Assembly (NCBI GenBank): GCA_029204225.1
Contig: CM055096.1
Location: 65,001-129,000, forward strand
Direction: 5' to 3'
From: Diphasiastrum complanatum
Lineage: Eukaryota > Streptophyta > Lycopodiopsida > Lycopodiales > Lycopodiaceae
Length of the DNA: 64,000 bases
Shown here: positions 9,584-20,402 of the stretch, piece by piece
How the letters are laid out: each line of letters opens with the position of its first letter
How positions within the stretch are numbered: the stretch's first letter is position 1
Notes under the pieces: model-generated
What the model was told of the DNA's origin: nothing
Database searches by the model: none
Seen by the model: the letters and a program-made list of their open reading frames with translations, nothing else
Made by a program: the position numbers and the translations under genes

Positions 9584-9588
9584 TACTA
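9584..9588 (+). repeat. Right target site duplication of element B (TACTA)
   Basis: This is the exact copy of 4025-4029. The flanking sequence then resumes as the gypsy leader/primer-site region. Confidence 0.93.
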
Positions 9589-9600
9589 GTCAGTGGAAAC

Positions 9601-9621
9601 CTATCCCTAGCTACGGTACCA
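9601..9621 (-). other. Decayed tRNA-Asp primer site of a gypsy element
   Basis: On the minus strand the sequence next to the LTR is TGGTACCGTAGCTAGGGAT. It is a degraded match to the tRNA-Asp complement TGGCGCCGTTGCCGGGGAT seen intact at 42034-42052. Most changes sit at former CG sites. Confidence 0.7.
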
Positions 9622-9622
9622 C

Positions 9623-10483
9623 TATAGGATTGAAGATCTCGCGTAGTAGTAGCCCTCTCGCCTGTCAACAAGGGTTAGAACACTATATAGGTGCCTAACT
9701 ATGAATAGATGCTACTTTTAGATAGTTTTCTACTTTTTCTCTAACTCTATCACCACTAATACTGCACATCCCTAATTCTACTCTTCTAAACTAACATTCA
9801 TCATCTAGCATCGAGGATATGAAGTTAGTTGTCACACGTAGATTCGTTCCCATGAGAGCGATAGCATAGTTCAGATTTCAGCATGAATGGAAGATTCACA
9901 TCTAACTCTACCATTCATTAACCCTAAGCATTAACACTACCCCATTAACACTAGATCCACAATGAAGATAGCTTACTCTTTCTCTCTCACAAAAAGTATA
10001 AAAACATGCAATCCCAATAACAATCAGATCCAACAATTAGCAAAACACAACAAAAGCATGAGAGATGGAGGAAAAGTGATAGAGAGCAAGGACATTCATA
10101 AATCCATTTCACAAGAGAACCAATCTGCTTTATTGAAATGAAGATATGTACATGTGTAGGAGCTCGAGTTGGTCCATTTTTATAGTAGAGAGAAAGACCC
10201 TGGCCTCTGAATCCTATTGGTCTATTTCTGCCTCCCTAACTATTCAAATTTAAAAAAGAGTAACCATCCAAATTGGAGGGAAACTCAACTTTATTCACTA
10301 ACTTGACATTTAGGCCCTGCGACATTAAAAGTCCTGCAAAAAGGCCTAAAGTCGTTTTATTGACTTTCTAATCAATCAAATAACTATGTGATCATCGGGT
10401 TGGACTTGTACACGCAAGGAGCCAAATCCCTCTCACTTATTAACTATGGTTAGGGTTGTCTTGGGATCTGCAAACCCTCCAAC
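9623..10483 (-). repeat. Gypsy LTR (861 bp) lying between ORF-X and a leader
   Basis: On the plus strand it runs from TATAGGATTGAAG to ...CCCTCCAACA; on the minus strand it starts TGTTGGAGGG. It aligns end to end with 60818-61663. A TATA-like CTATAAAAATGG reads on the minus strand near 10175-10187. On its upstream side (minus strand) lies a polypurine tract and ORF-X; on its downstream side a primer site and leader. It therefore serves as 3' LTR on one side and 5' LTR on the other. Confidence 0.85.
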
Positions 10484-10505
10484 AGTATCCCCCACCAAAA
10501 CTGGT
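10484..10505 (-). other. Gypsy polypurine tract
   Basis: Read on the minus strand, GGTGGGGGATAC stands directly before the LTR start TGTTGGAGGG. The same arrangement recurs at 61664. Confidence 0.7.
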
Positions 10506-10780
10506 GGTGGTCCCATAACACCTACGAGATGCAGTTATTGTTGCACCTTCTCCATGAAATCGAGTCAAGCAGTGTTGAAATCCAAATTGTGCGACAAAAA
10601 ACAACGGTGGGCTCCGACAATCCACTTTGAAGTTGTCCAGGATGTGAAGCAAGATTCTTAGGGGCCTCCCATCATTGCAGTATGGAAACACAATCGAGCC
10701 ACCGGCAGCTAATCCTTTATGCTCTCTGAGGCCATTGGCTTATTTGGATTGAATGTCAAAGGAGGAAGACAATCATCTCA

Positions 10781-13429
10781 TCACGTTGCCATGGATGCCA
10801 ACAGAGTCAAGTCTTTTGCAAAAAGTGCCGATTGCCTCACTGTCGGATCAGGAGAGGGTATATACTCTCGTTGGTACGCTTGTAGTGCCCAGTGGAAATC
10901 CACTGAAATTTTTAAACTATAAGGTTGGTGGATGATTTGCCAGTTTGGCGTATGGATAATAATTTTGTCCATGGCCAATCCCAAATCCTTCCACTTATTC
11001 CTACGTGACATTGGTACATATTATGGATCTAAGCGCAATTGGCGAGGGTTGGTCACATAAATCCTAATAGAATTCAAAGTTTTCTCAAATACTGTAACTC
11101 TCTAAGCTGGCTACTCTCCCAATGTGGGTATTTTATCCAATTCCTTGCTGACCTCTATTTCAGAGGTTTTAAACTTAAGGACCCAACCACCACGCAAGGA
11201 CTCATGAGGATGTTTTGCTAAAAAACTCTGGATCTGGTCCTCGACGCTGATTGGTCTTCTAAACAATGGTGTGGTCCTTGATGAAGATGGACTCGGTTGC
11301 ACTGCCTGTGGAGCTAGCTGTTGTTCTTTAACTTCAGGGGCTCCACCCTGGTCCATGTCCGAATCCAATCCTATAGCCATAGGTGTATCAACTTGGTGTG
11401 GAGGGGAGAATTGCTGCATGACTGGAACTGAAATTTGAGGCCCAGCTTCCAACACCTGAGCGACAGCCTTTTCATATGCATTGATGGATGCTTTAATCTT
11501 TTTCAACTCAGTTGAAGCTGTACCTTTGAATATGTCAAAGTGGCCTTGGATCCTTGAAGCGCAACTTTGTAGGTTTCAACCTTTTTAAACAAATATGCGA
11601 TCTCCGTCAGAGTTATCGGATGATCAGGTATTTGCGTCTATAGATACACATCACGCTCAAGGATGGTCACATCCAATTCACCTTGGAGACATGTGCGATC
11701 TTGTTCAACCATCTGTAGTTGACCCTGGCAGCTGCACTTGTTGCTTTGCATCCTGCACGGCCTTGTCCGCTTGATCTTGGACAGATGTAAGCGCATTCTA
11801 CAGTGAGCTAACATACTCTTCTAGGCGATCAGCCAATTGTTGTGTCATCTTCTTCTCAGCCTCGGACTTTGCTTCATGTTGCTTGGAGACCTTCAATTCT
11901 TTGTCCAGTTGAATAACTTTCTGGCTGATGAGAATATTCTCAGATTCATATCAGAAATGCGTTGTTCCATTTTTTTTTCTTATCCAGCATAGACTGGATC
12001 ACTTGCGTAAGGCTTGAGACCAAATTGAGAGCATCACTAGAATCTACTGTTGTGGAGGTGGTAGCAACAGAAGGACTCGGTGATACTATCCCTGGTTGGC
12101 GTGGAGCAGGTGCCTGTAACTCTTCTTCTTCAAAGAGGTCTTCTTCTTCATAGCCCTCAGGCACCGTGGCGTCGAACTGCTTTGGTGATTTGACAGCTTG
12201 CCCGACCCAAATTGTGGCTGGTGCAGCTTCAACTGGAAGTTGCTAGTTAATTTGAAAAGAGTCGTCAAAACCAGTAGGAGTATCATGGAACTCTTCAAAT
12301 CCCTTCAAAGGGATTGGAGTTCAAAGGGCGTAGGGCTTTGGGGCATTACAAAAACTTCTGAGGCCCCTAGGGGGGTCGGAATCATCGAACATGTCCATGA
12401 AATACTGGGTGTTTGGTGAAACAACTTCTGTGTGTGGGGGTGAAAAGGCCTGGGCAGCTGTGATGGGAATGGTAGCCCCAATGGTCATAGATTGTCCATG
12501 AGAGGAAGCAGAGGCGAGGGAAGCATAAAAGGTAGGGGAAATAGGTAGTTCAGTGCAAATAGCAGCAAGGGGTGGAAGTGCAGCTGAGGATGTTTGCCTA
12601 GTACGATGTCGTGACGCGAAACGTGAGTCAGGAATGATGATCTCACTGCGTGGAAGATGTCAACTATGTGAGTTGGATGCCTGATGAGATGACTCATCCG
12701 GTGCTTCTTCATAGATAGAAAGCACGGAATCCATACGAAACCCATGATTTTTGTTTTCAAGGTCGGAGGCTACTAGGAGAGATAACAAAGGGCCAGCAAC
12801 AAATTTTTGCTTGGTATTGCTCTTAATGGCTCATTTGAGCTCTCCAGAAACGGTCTTGAACCAGTTATATGGTTCGAGAGGGGCCTTGGCTATCTTGGCA
12901 TGAGACTCAACTATCCTATGCAAAATCTGGAAAGTAATACGGTCTTTTCTGAGGTTGCCAACCATCAAGAAATTGTTAAGGAGCTAAGTTGCGGCGCGAA
13001 TGGCATGATCAGTAATGGCTTCTAGAAGGAAGTCGTCATTAGTCCAGTGCAAATCATTCATAATGTCAATATAAGGCTTAATAGCCTGTTTGGCTTGCTT
13101 ATAGTTTGGTGAAGCTTGGGTACCAGATGTTATCCCTATGGCAGCAAGGCAGCCTTGGTCACGCGCACCTTGTGTGTGGCTCCTTGAAAAGTAATGTAAA
13201 ACTTGGATTTTTCCTCCTTCCAAGTATTGAAGGCAAGAGTGATAAAATCCATGTTTATTCTCCCTAAGAAGGCTCTCTCATGAATACCCATTGCAGTAAG
13301 CAGAGGCTCCACAAGGGTCATCCACTGAGTGACCATGCTTGTGCTAGGAAGGATCATGATATCTATTGCAGATGGGACATCATGATGGATAGTATAACGC
13401 GACGACTGAGACATATCTGTGGAAGACAT
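10781..13429 (-). pseudogene. ORF-X of gypsy element, decayed copy 1
   Basis: This is an extra gene between integrase and the 3' LTR, same strand as pol. The likely start is the Met codon at 13429 (MSSTDMSQSS). Conserved blocks recognisable across frames are: block 1 (13136-13429) with PSTSMVTQWMTLVEPLLTAM and NTWKEEKSKFYITFQGATHK; block 2 (about 12960-13140) with AKQAIKPYIDIMNDLHWTND and LLEAITDHAI; a charged, Pro/Ser-rich middle; block 3 (11111-11506) with FRRPISVEDQIQSFLAKHPH then ESLRGGW; block 4 (10781-11011) with KWKDLGLAMD and SPDPTV. Several frameshifts and stops break it. It matches 61879-63803 closely and 31855-34436 distantly. It is not an RT, INT or gag domain. It may be related to the extra ORFs described in Tat/Ogre-type elements, but I cannot assign a function. 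Confidence 0.7.
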
Positions 13430-13498
13430 GATGGAAATAGTACAGAAAGTTCTGAAGGCTTTGGTCGCTAGAAAAATTGGCAAGAGCTTCGCTAACAC

Positions 13499-14290
13499 AA
13501 GTGAGGAATTCAGCCAACTTATAAGTGAATTTGGAGAGTCCTTTACACTGAATACTAGTTTGACTGATCAGTTCTGAACAAAAATTTGCAAGCTTGCTCA
13601 GTATTATGAAAATAGGCTATAAAAAACTCGGCAAAGGTTTTTGAGGTGCTAAAGCCATTCGACGAATTCCAGGGCTCGCGAAAGATGAACCTTCACCCAA
13701 GAAGGTCCTTCACCCAAGTACTATTATAAATGCAACTTTTGGAAATCTGAACCTATAGCCAACCTAATTTTGACATTTTAAGACCATCTAGCATGTCAAT
13801 GAAGGTTTTTGAGGAGAGTAAGGTGCTCGGCAAAGGTTCTCGAAATGGCATACTGCTGATCATTCGCCTAACTCAAAAATAGGTATTTTTTTCTGAAAAA
13901 GAACCTTCGCCCAAGTTAGTATAGATATATCTGAAGTGGATGTACAATCTAAAAGTTCAGCGAAGGTTTCCAATACTGTATAGGCAACATATGACCGAAA
14001 CAATGATTTTATAAGTCATTTTCCATCAAAAATTATCTTTTTTTGAAAATACTTTCCTTCCTCTTTTTCCATTTTGATGACTTTTTTGACTTTTGAACAT
14101 CGGTCTTTCCTTTTTTTTTTTTTTTTTTACGGTCTTTTCCAACAAAATTAACAATTAAGTACTGAAAACAAAAAAATTGAAAACAAATAAAATTAAAAAT
14201 CATTTGGATCATGCACTGGCGGAGCAGACTGTCAAAACTTGCGTAATCGGCTGTCATTCACAGGAGTATCAAACTGTTTTCCGTCCAAGT
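13499..14290 (-). mobile_element. Gypsy spacer between integrase and ORF-X, G1 type, with GCGAAGGTT motifs
   Basis: Non-coding. It carries scattered copies of GCGAAGGTT-like sequence in both directions (AACCTTCGC near 13902, GCGAAGGTT near 13964, related forms near 13650-13710 and 13800-13850). The same motif recurs in the leader at 16320-16730. An A/T-rich, low-complexity stretch with a long T run lies at 14036-14200. Confidence 0.6.
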
Positions 14291-14299
14291 GCTAAAGAA

Positions 14300-15310
14300 T
14301 CACAACTCCATAGTTCAGGATTTTCTTTACTTTATATGGGCCTTCACCGATAAACTACGAGATCTCCTACTTTCAGATCTCTTTTGTGTAATCGACAATC
14401 GTGCCATGCCTTACGACGGGCTTTCTCTGCTGGTAACGCATGAACTGCCATCAATTTTGTTTCACACAATTTTTGCAACACTTCATGACTTAGTCGTAAA
14501 GACTTATCATCATTTAACCACTCTGTTGCTGCTATGCGTAAAGATGGTATTAAAAATTCAATCGACATGAAAACATCTTGACCATAAACCAGTTGAAAGG
14601 GTGCTTGATTTGTACTATTTTGGTAAGCAGTTCTGAATGCCCATAATGCTGCATGCAATTTATGTTCTTAATCAGATCGACTCGCTTCAACTATTTTCGA
14701 CATAATAGTGCAGAGAATCTTATTGGAAGATTCAGCTTGCCCATTCCCTTTGGGATAATAAGGAGTACTAAATCTATGTATAACAAAAAAATCTTCCAGT
14801 AAACACTATATCATTTTATTAACAAAGTGTGTACCCCGGTCACTCACAATCTCGATCGGACATCCAAATCTGATAATAGTATTTTCATAGAGAAACTTGG
14901 CCATAGATTTCACATCAGCAACTGTGACAGCTTTGGCTTCAACCCACTTGGTCATATAATCAGTTGCTACGATAATCCTCGCACAGCAGCATGAATAGGA
15001 CCAACATAATCCAGTCTTCATTTTTCAAATGGCACTTGTGATAAAACCAGATGCAAGGGTTCATAGTTCTGTCTAGTAGGCCGTCGTGCTTGCTGGCAAA
15101 CATCACATGTCTGAATATAATTTTTTGTGTCCTTATGAAACGTAGGCCACCAACAACCTGATTGCAAAAGTTTGCAAACAGTAATATATATAGAGAAGTG
15201 TCCTCCGCCCATGCCATAATGTGAAAATGTGATTAAATCTGGTATTTCATGCGGTAAAACACATCTACGTAGATCCACCACGATACAATTGTCCTGCAAT
15301 CAATTGATAA
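14300..15310 (-). pseudogene. Gypsy G1 integrase, broken
   Basis: Pieces in different frames give a Ty3/gypsy integrase. 15018-15299 has the zinc-binding N-terminus (HYGMGGGHFS then CDVCQQARRPTR). 14806-15021 has DYMTKWVEAKAV and IEIVSDRGTHFVNK (second catalytic Asp). 14344-14658 has the end of the core (LHAALWAFRTAY and NQAPFQLVYGQ). The segment with the catalytic Glu near 14700-14770 is degraded. The gene is not functional. It lies directly after RNase H in the usual gypsy order (RT-RH-INT). Confidence 0.85.
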
Positions 15311-15339
15311 GGGTGAGCCTTATGAATCAATTGCCTCTT

Positions 15340-16320
15340 CTATACTTTTGTCAAAGAGTCATTCGGTTGTCCTAGCATCAGGTACTCAACAATATCTGCT
15401 GCCCACTCAGGTTCTACTTCTACATAGAATAATGAAGCGTCTAATAATTCATCATCAGTATTAACTAGTGCAGATTCAATTCGCGAAACATGGTCAACTA
15501 GATAATGTTGCTTCCCCTTTCGAACCACAATTCAAAAGTCAAATTTAGTCAATAACAGTAACCATCTTGCAATACATCCAGTATTGCACGTCTTGTTTAC
15601 CAAGTAAAGTAACGGCTGGTAATCCGTATAAAATGCAAAGTGCGTTTCCATGAGGTAATGATGAAATTTTTGAACAGAAAGAATCATGGCTAACGCTTCA
15701 CGTTCTGTTGTTGAATAGTTCTTCTCTGGATCTGTAAGTTGTCTACTTGCAAATCATATTGGATAGTTCTTGTTATAGTAACTGGGCTGTGTCAAAACTG
15801 ATCCAATTGCATATTTCGAGGAATCAGTGTGAACATGAAATTCAATCGTCCAATTTGGAAAATGCAGTATTGGTGCTGAAATTAATGTTTTTATTTTATT
15901 GTTTAAAGGCTTCTAACGTCTCTAATGTCCAAATAGGAAAAATAGTCAGGTTGTATATAGGTCTTGCTAAATTCCCAAAGAAGATAATAAAAATTCGATA
16001 GTAGTTCGCATGGCCCATAAACGCATAAACTCCACGAATTGTTGTTGGCGGTGGCAATTCCACAATTACCTTGATTTTAGAATAATCTGTGACAATGCCA
16101 TGTCTCGATATCACATGCCCAAGTACAACTCCATGGAAAACCCATATCTGACATTTTTTTGGATTTAGAGAAATTTGATACTTGCGACATCTTTCAAATA
16201 CTTTCTCCAATCGATCCAGGTGGTCTATATCTGTGCTATGGACTCCAAGGTCATCCAAGTAAATTTCAAAGAATTTATGTAAATAATCTTTAAAAGCAAA
16301 TTGCATTACTCTTTGGAACG
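15340..16320 (-). pseudogene. Gypsy G1 RNase H and C-terminal half of reverse transcriptase
   Basis: 15896-16306 encodes RT from just before the catalytic site: the YLDD box at about 16250-16263 is intact, followed by CRKYQISLNPKKC and FMGHANYYRIF. RNase H remains at 15340-15740, broken by stops. It has the usual link to integrase (VRKGKQHYLVDHVSRI and EWAADIVEYLM). At about 16320 the RT reading stops and leader-type sequence begins, so gag, protease and the first half of RT have been deleted. Confidence 0.85.
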
Positions 16321-17030
16321 AACTTTGTAAAAAGCCGAAGGTTATCTATTTTCATAAGTTAAACTGTTTTAAGGGCACCTTCGTCTTTTCAAGGGCACTG
16401 CGAAGAATCAAGAGTAATACTGGTATTTTTGCAAAAAAAATTTTTTTTTGGCAAAAACATGACAATATGACAGCTAATCCTCTGAGAAACCTTCTATTTC
16501 TGATATTATTCTTCACCGACCTGGCAGTAGATAGATCTAAATCTCACCTATGCACGGGCAAAGGTTCTTTTTCTATATTTTTAGGGTTTTGGTGATTTTT
16601 TGGTGTTTTTTGATGGTTTTTCTGATGTTTCTAAAAATCTGCTGGAAATAATTGTTCGCCTTCAAACTGAAGGTTCTGTGATCAAAACCGAAGGTGCTTG
16701 CAACTCGGTGAACGTTTCTTGAGAGAGGGCAATAAGTTATTAGCTCTGATGATGATTTTTGTCTCCTTTTGACCAAAATCTGGCAAATTTGACCGATTTT
16801 TGTTGTTTTTTCTGATATCTTAGATTCAAATGGATTTTAAGATTGATGATCTAAATAGCTTTTCCTATTCTACAATCAGAGTAGATTTCAAACAAGCAAA
16901 TCCACTCAAAATGGCAAAATCACTCCCAAACTAATCCTAAATGCAGATTTAACACTATTCATGCCATGACAAGATGCCTAATGCAAGCTAACCATCCAAC
17001 AAACATGCTGCAAACTGAAAATCTGGCGTA
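16320..17030 (-). mobile_element. Gypsy G1 5' leader with GCGAAGGTT motifs
   Basis: Non-coding sequence between the truncated RT and the primer site. Motifs CCGAAGGTT, ACCTTCG, GGCAAAGGTT and similar are scattered from 16332 to 16710. They match the motif of the spacer at 13499-14290 rather than that of G2/G3. Confidence 0.6.
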
Positions 17031-17050
17031 GTTCCCCGGCAACGGCGCCA
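17031..17050 (-). other. tRNA-Asp primer binding site of gypsy G1
   Basis: On the minus strand TGGCGCCGTTGCCGGGGAAC, a nearly perfect complement to the 3' end of plant tRNA-Asp(GUC). This primer is typical of Tat/Athila-like Ty3/gypsy elements. Four bases separate it from the LTR. Confidence 0.9.
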
Positions 17051-17054
17051 AAAT

Positions 17055-17154
17055 TGTAGTGGGTTTCTTCCCTTGCCTATCCTCAACCCAAGATCTAATC
17101 AATCTAGCATCGAGGAGATGAAATTAGTTTTCACACGTAGATTTGTTCCCATGA
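17055..17154 (-). repeat. Truncated gypsy G1 5' LTR
   Basis: It starts (plus strand) TGTAGTGGG and shares the block ATCTAGCATCGAGGA...CACACGTAGATT with the LTRs at 9809 and 60999. It breaks off at about 17154, where copia sequence (fragment D) begins, so most of this LTR is lost. Confidence 0.65.
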
Positions 17155-18143
17155 GGTACATCCTACTTTGAACACTTCACATTCATCTCTCCCTTATGAC
17201 TTGAGATCTTCCTCAACAAGTCTCATGATAGAACCTTTTGATCTACTTTCTTTATGAATACATGTGACACCACTTGTTGCACAAATGACTTTCTTGGACT
17301 CATCACATAAAGATGCAAAATAAACTTTTTCTTCAAACATGCTCAAAGCACCATCTCTTCCCAAATGAGTAAATAAGTCATTAGCAACAACCATTTCCAA
17401 AGAAGAGTTTTCATCACCTCCATTGATGAAGTTAGCTCTCTTCTTACCTTTTTCATTTTTGCACTTGCCATGTAGTTCCATTGAAGAGCCACCAAGACTT
17501 GGAAATCTATGAGTAGAAGAGTTTAGACATGATACTAATTTAGCACCACATGACTCCATTTGACTAGTAGGTGGCACTAGTCCATCTTCAAAATCCAATG
17601 GCTCAAAAACATTGATCATAGATTCACCAAAAGCTGCCAAGTTAGCACAACAATAACTATCTCCAAGAAGCTCATTAGATCTCAACCTAGATCTAGCATA
17701 AGGAAGCTCTTTAGACTTTGCATAAGATCTACCAATCTTATTGATGCTAGGAATTGACTTTTGAAAGTTGAGAAAACCACCAACATCCATTTCATTCTTC
17801 TTGTTAGACATAACAAATGCATCAAGCTTGTAAAATCTACCTTGTCTATTGCCCCTAGCAATCAAGACATCTCCCTTAGTAATGAAACAAACATCCCTAA
17901 CAAACAAACTTTGTCTTGTAACCTTTCTTTAACATTTGACCAACACTTAGCAAATTCCTTGAAAGTGAAAGAATGTAAAGAATACCATCAAGCCTTGCAT
18001 TCCTATTAGTAGAAAGGAATTGGGCCAATACCTTTGATCATACACTCACCACCATTTGGCATGTGAACCACTTTCTTGGTTCCAACATAAGAGATCAAAG
18101 AAGGAAAGAACTCCTTGTGACTAGTCATGTGTGAACTAGATCC
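17155..18143 (-). pseudogene. Copia fragment D: protease, pre-integrase and B-type module
   Basis: Read on the minus strand from 18143, the frame opens in a copia protease just after the active site (GSSSHMTSHKEFFPSL, VVHMPNGGECMIKG). It breaks, then continues at 17907 with a pre-integrase stretch (VCFITKGDVLIARGNRQG, GRFYKLDAFV). It then passes into a module matching residues from about 263 of the element B gag protein (ARSRLRSNELLGD, CCANLAAFGESM, ANFINGGDENSSLEMVVAN). A TAA near 17190-17194 ends the frame, but homology to B continues to the cut at 17155. The element C' LTR abuts it at 18143/18144, cutting off the rest of the protease. Confidence 0.75.
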
Positions 18144-18934
18144 TAACAAAATTTCCAGAATTCACACATGTGGGAAATGTCCACAAGTATGATGGATCTA
18201 ATTAAGCTTTGTGATTAGCACAGTAACCTGATTCTAGATTGATTAACAAGATCTAGTTCAGAAAATATGGCTTAACCACAATCTAGCATGCTAAGCATAA
18301 GAATATGATAGCAATAAATCAATAATGAGCAAAAGTACAAGATATCAGTGTATTAGCATTAGCCTCAACACGAGTTAGAGAGAGAAAGATAGAGAGATGA
18401 CAAGCAAAAAATGTGTGGACCCAAAATGGCATGAGATAGCTACAAAGCTTTGGTTCTTCATCACAAAATAGGAGGAGAGCTACACATATTTAGGAGTTTG
18501 AAATAGCTCGAGGTAGAACCACATCCATCCATCATTTAATGACATCTAAAGTGAAAACTAGAGTCTATGTGACATTTGTCAATTCTCATGCATGAAACTC
18601 TACCAACTTTTTCCAAGTGTGCTAGTTCTAACTAGAAATGTACAAATCATCATGCATGTGTCCATTACACTTTGTGCATGCCTTGCATGTCACTATGGAT
18701 CACTTACAATTAATGCATGTGAATTGCCACGAGTTTCTACAAGCATAATTTTGCTAATTCTATGTCTACAAACTATATGCAAGTTGCACTCATCATTCTA
18801 GATATGACATATCCATATAGCTCAAGTTCTATGTAGGCCAAACTTGGCATTTTGCATTTATGAACGACATACTTGCATGATACAATATTTGTAGCAAGCC
18901 TAAAGTCAAGATGGATTATTTTTCCATTTCAACA
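18144..18934 (-). repeat. 3' LTR of copia element C' (minus strand)
   Basis: Read on the minus strand it starts TGTTGAAATGG after a purine-rich GGAAGAG and ends ...CCAGAAATTTTGTTA-like sequence at 18144. It is the reverse-complement relative of the LTR at 24869-25735, sharing for example the GCATGCTAGATTGTG and AGATCTTGTTNA blocks. A CACATGTG palindrome lies near 18165. A GA-rich microsatellite (AGAGAGAGAAAGATAGAGAG) lies near 18376. Confidence 0.8.
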
Positions 18935-18951
18935 CTCTTCCTAAAAACAAT

Positions 18952-20402
18952 CTATATTGACTTGAACATGGATCTTGGTATTACTCCAAGATTGGCTCTA
19001 TGCTTGATGAAGGAACCTTTGCTCAAAGGTTTGGTGAGCATATCAGCAATACAAGATGATGTGTCGATGTGCTCCAAGTAGATTTCACCTCCAGTGAGCT
19101 TCTCTCTCACGAAGTAATGTGCAACTTCGATATGATTGCTCCTTGCATGGAATATCGGGTTGTTGGCAAGGGCTTGGGCTGAAATGTTGTCACACATGAT
19201 CATAGGTAGATCCTCTTCCATGATTATCTTTAGCTCCACTAGTAACCTTTTGATCCAAAGCACTTCCTTTGTTGTTGTAGTGAGTGCCTTATACTCAGCT
19301 TCACAAGATGAGAGTGATATAGTATCTTGCTTTTTGAAAAGCCAAGATATCAAGTTTCCTCCAAGACATATGACATAAGCACTTGTAGATTTTTGATCTG
19401 TTCTATCACTTGCAAAATCCGAGTCAGAATAACCAACAATAGAAAGATCTTCACTTTTATACAATAAACCATAATCAAAAGTTGAAGATATATATCTAAG
19501 TATCTCTTGGCCATTTTCCAATGGTAAATAGTAGGATTTTGCATAGCCTGGCTCAACTTATGAACACTAAAGCTTATGTCAGGTCTAGTTATTGTGAGCC
19601 AAATTAAGGAGCCTATAAGACTCCTAAAAAGTGTGATGTTCACGAAGGATCTTTCATTACCTTTGTTAGGGTCTTTTACATTTTGCTCCATAGGAGTTTC
19701 TATACTCTTACAATCTAACATATTGAACTCTTTTAATATTGAAAGAGCATACTTGGATTGACATACAAAAGCTTTATCATTAAGAAAGTCAATCTCTAAT
19801 CCTAAGATGTAGTGAATTTTTCCAAGATCTTGAACCTTGAATTATTTTCCAAGTGCAATCTTGGTTTCCTCAACTAACTTGATACAACTTTTTGTGAGAA
19901 TGATATCATCAACATAAATAAGAAGGATGACAATATTTTTATCAAAAAAATTGACATATAAGGAAGGATCATAGTTACTAAAATTAAATCCTAGTGACTC
20001 AAGAAAGGTGTTAAGTCGAGAATACCATGACCTTGGAGCTTGCTTTAGTCCATATAAACTTTTGAAGAGCAAGCAAACTTTGTCTTTGTCATGGATGGAC
20101 CCAATAGGTTGATCCATATAAATCTCTTTTTCTAGATATCCATTTAGAAATGCATTAGAGACATCTAGTTAAAGAACTTGCCAATTGAAAAAACAAGCAA
20201 CAGAAATTATGATTCGAATTGATACCATCTTTGCAACTGGAGCAAAAGTCTCCTCATAATCAAGTCCATAAACTTGAGCAAAACTTTTAGCACAAAGCCT
20301 AGCCTTGTACTTGTTGATTGTGCCATCTTGATTATACTTGACTCGAAAAACCCACTTGCAACCAATATGTGCTTGTTGGATGGAAGATCCACAAGCTCCC
20401 AT
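18952..20402 (-). pseudogene. Copia element C' reverse transcriptase and RNase H
   Basis: The first RT part, 20169-20402, has GCKWVFRVKYNQDG and EETFAPVAK. 19842-20117 has LYGLKQAPRSWY and the catalytic YVDD box at about 19905-19921. The 19350-19721 region carries the connection (LIGSLIWLTITRPDISF) and 18952-19521 RNase H (SDSDFASDRTDQ, SSCEAEYKAL, CDNISAQALANNP, DMLTKPLSKG). Stops and frameshifts, e.g. between 19842 and 19721 and near 20165, make it a pseudogene. It resembles element A in RNase H but has an unrelated LTR. Confidence 0.88.

Noticed and set aside
12485-12760. Frame of 91 codons on the minus strand, also at 62860-63135
   Set aside because: It lies in the middle of ORF-X in a second frame. 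It is conserved between the two copies only because the DNA is; it has no counterpart in G2.
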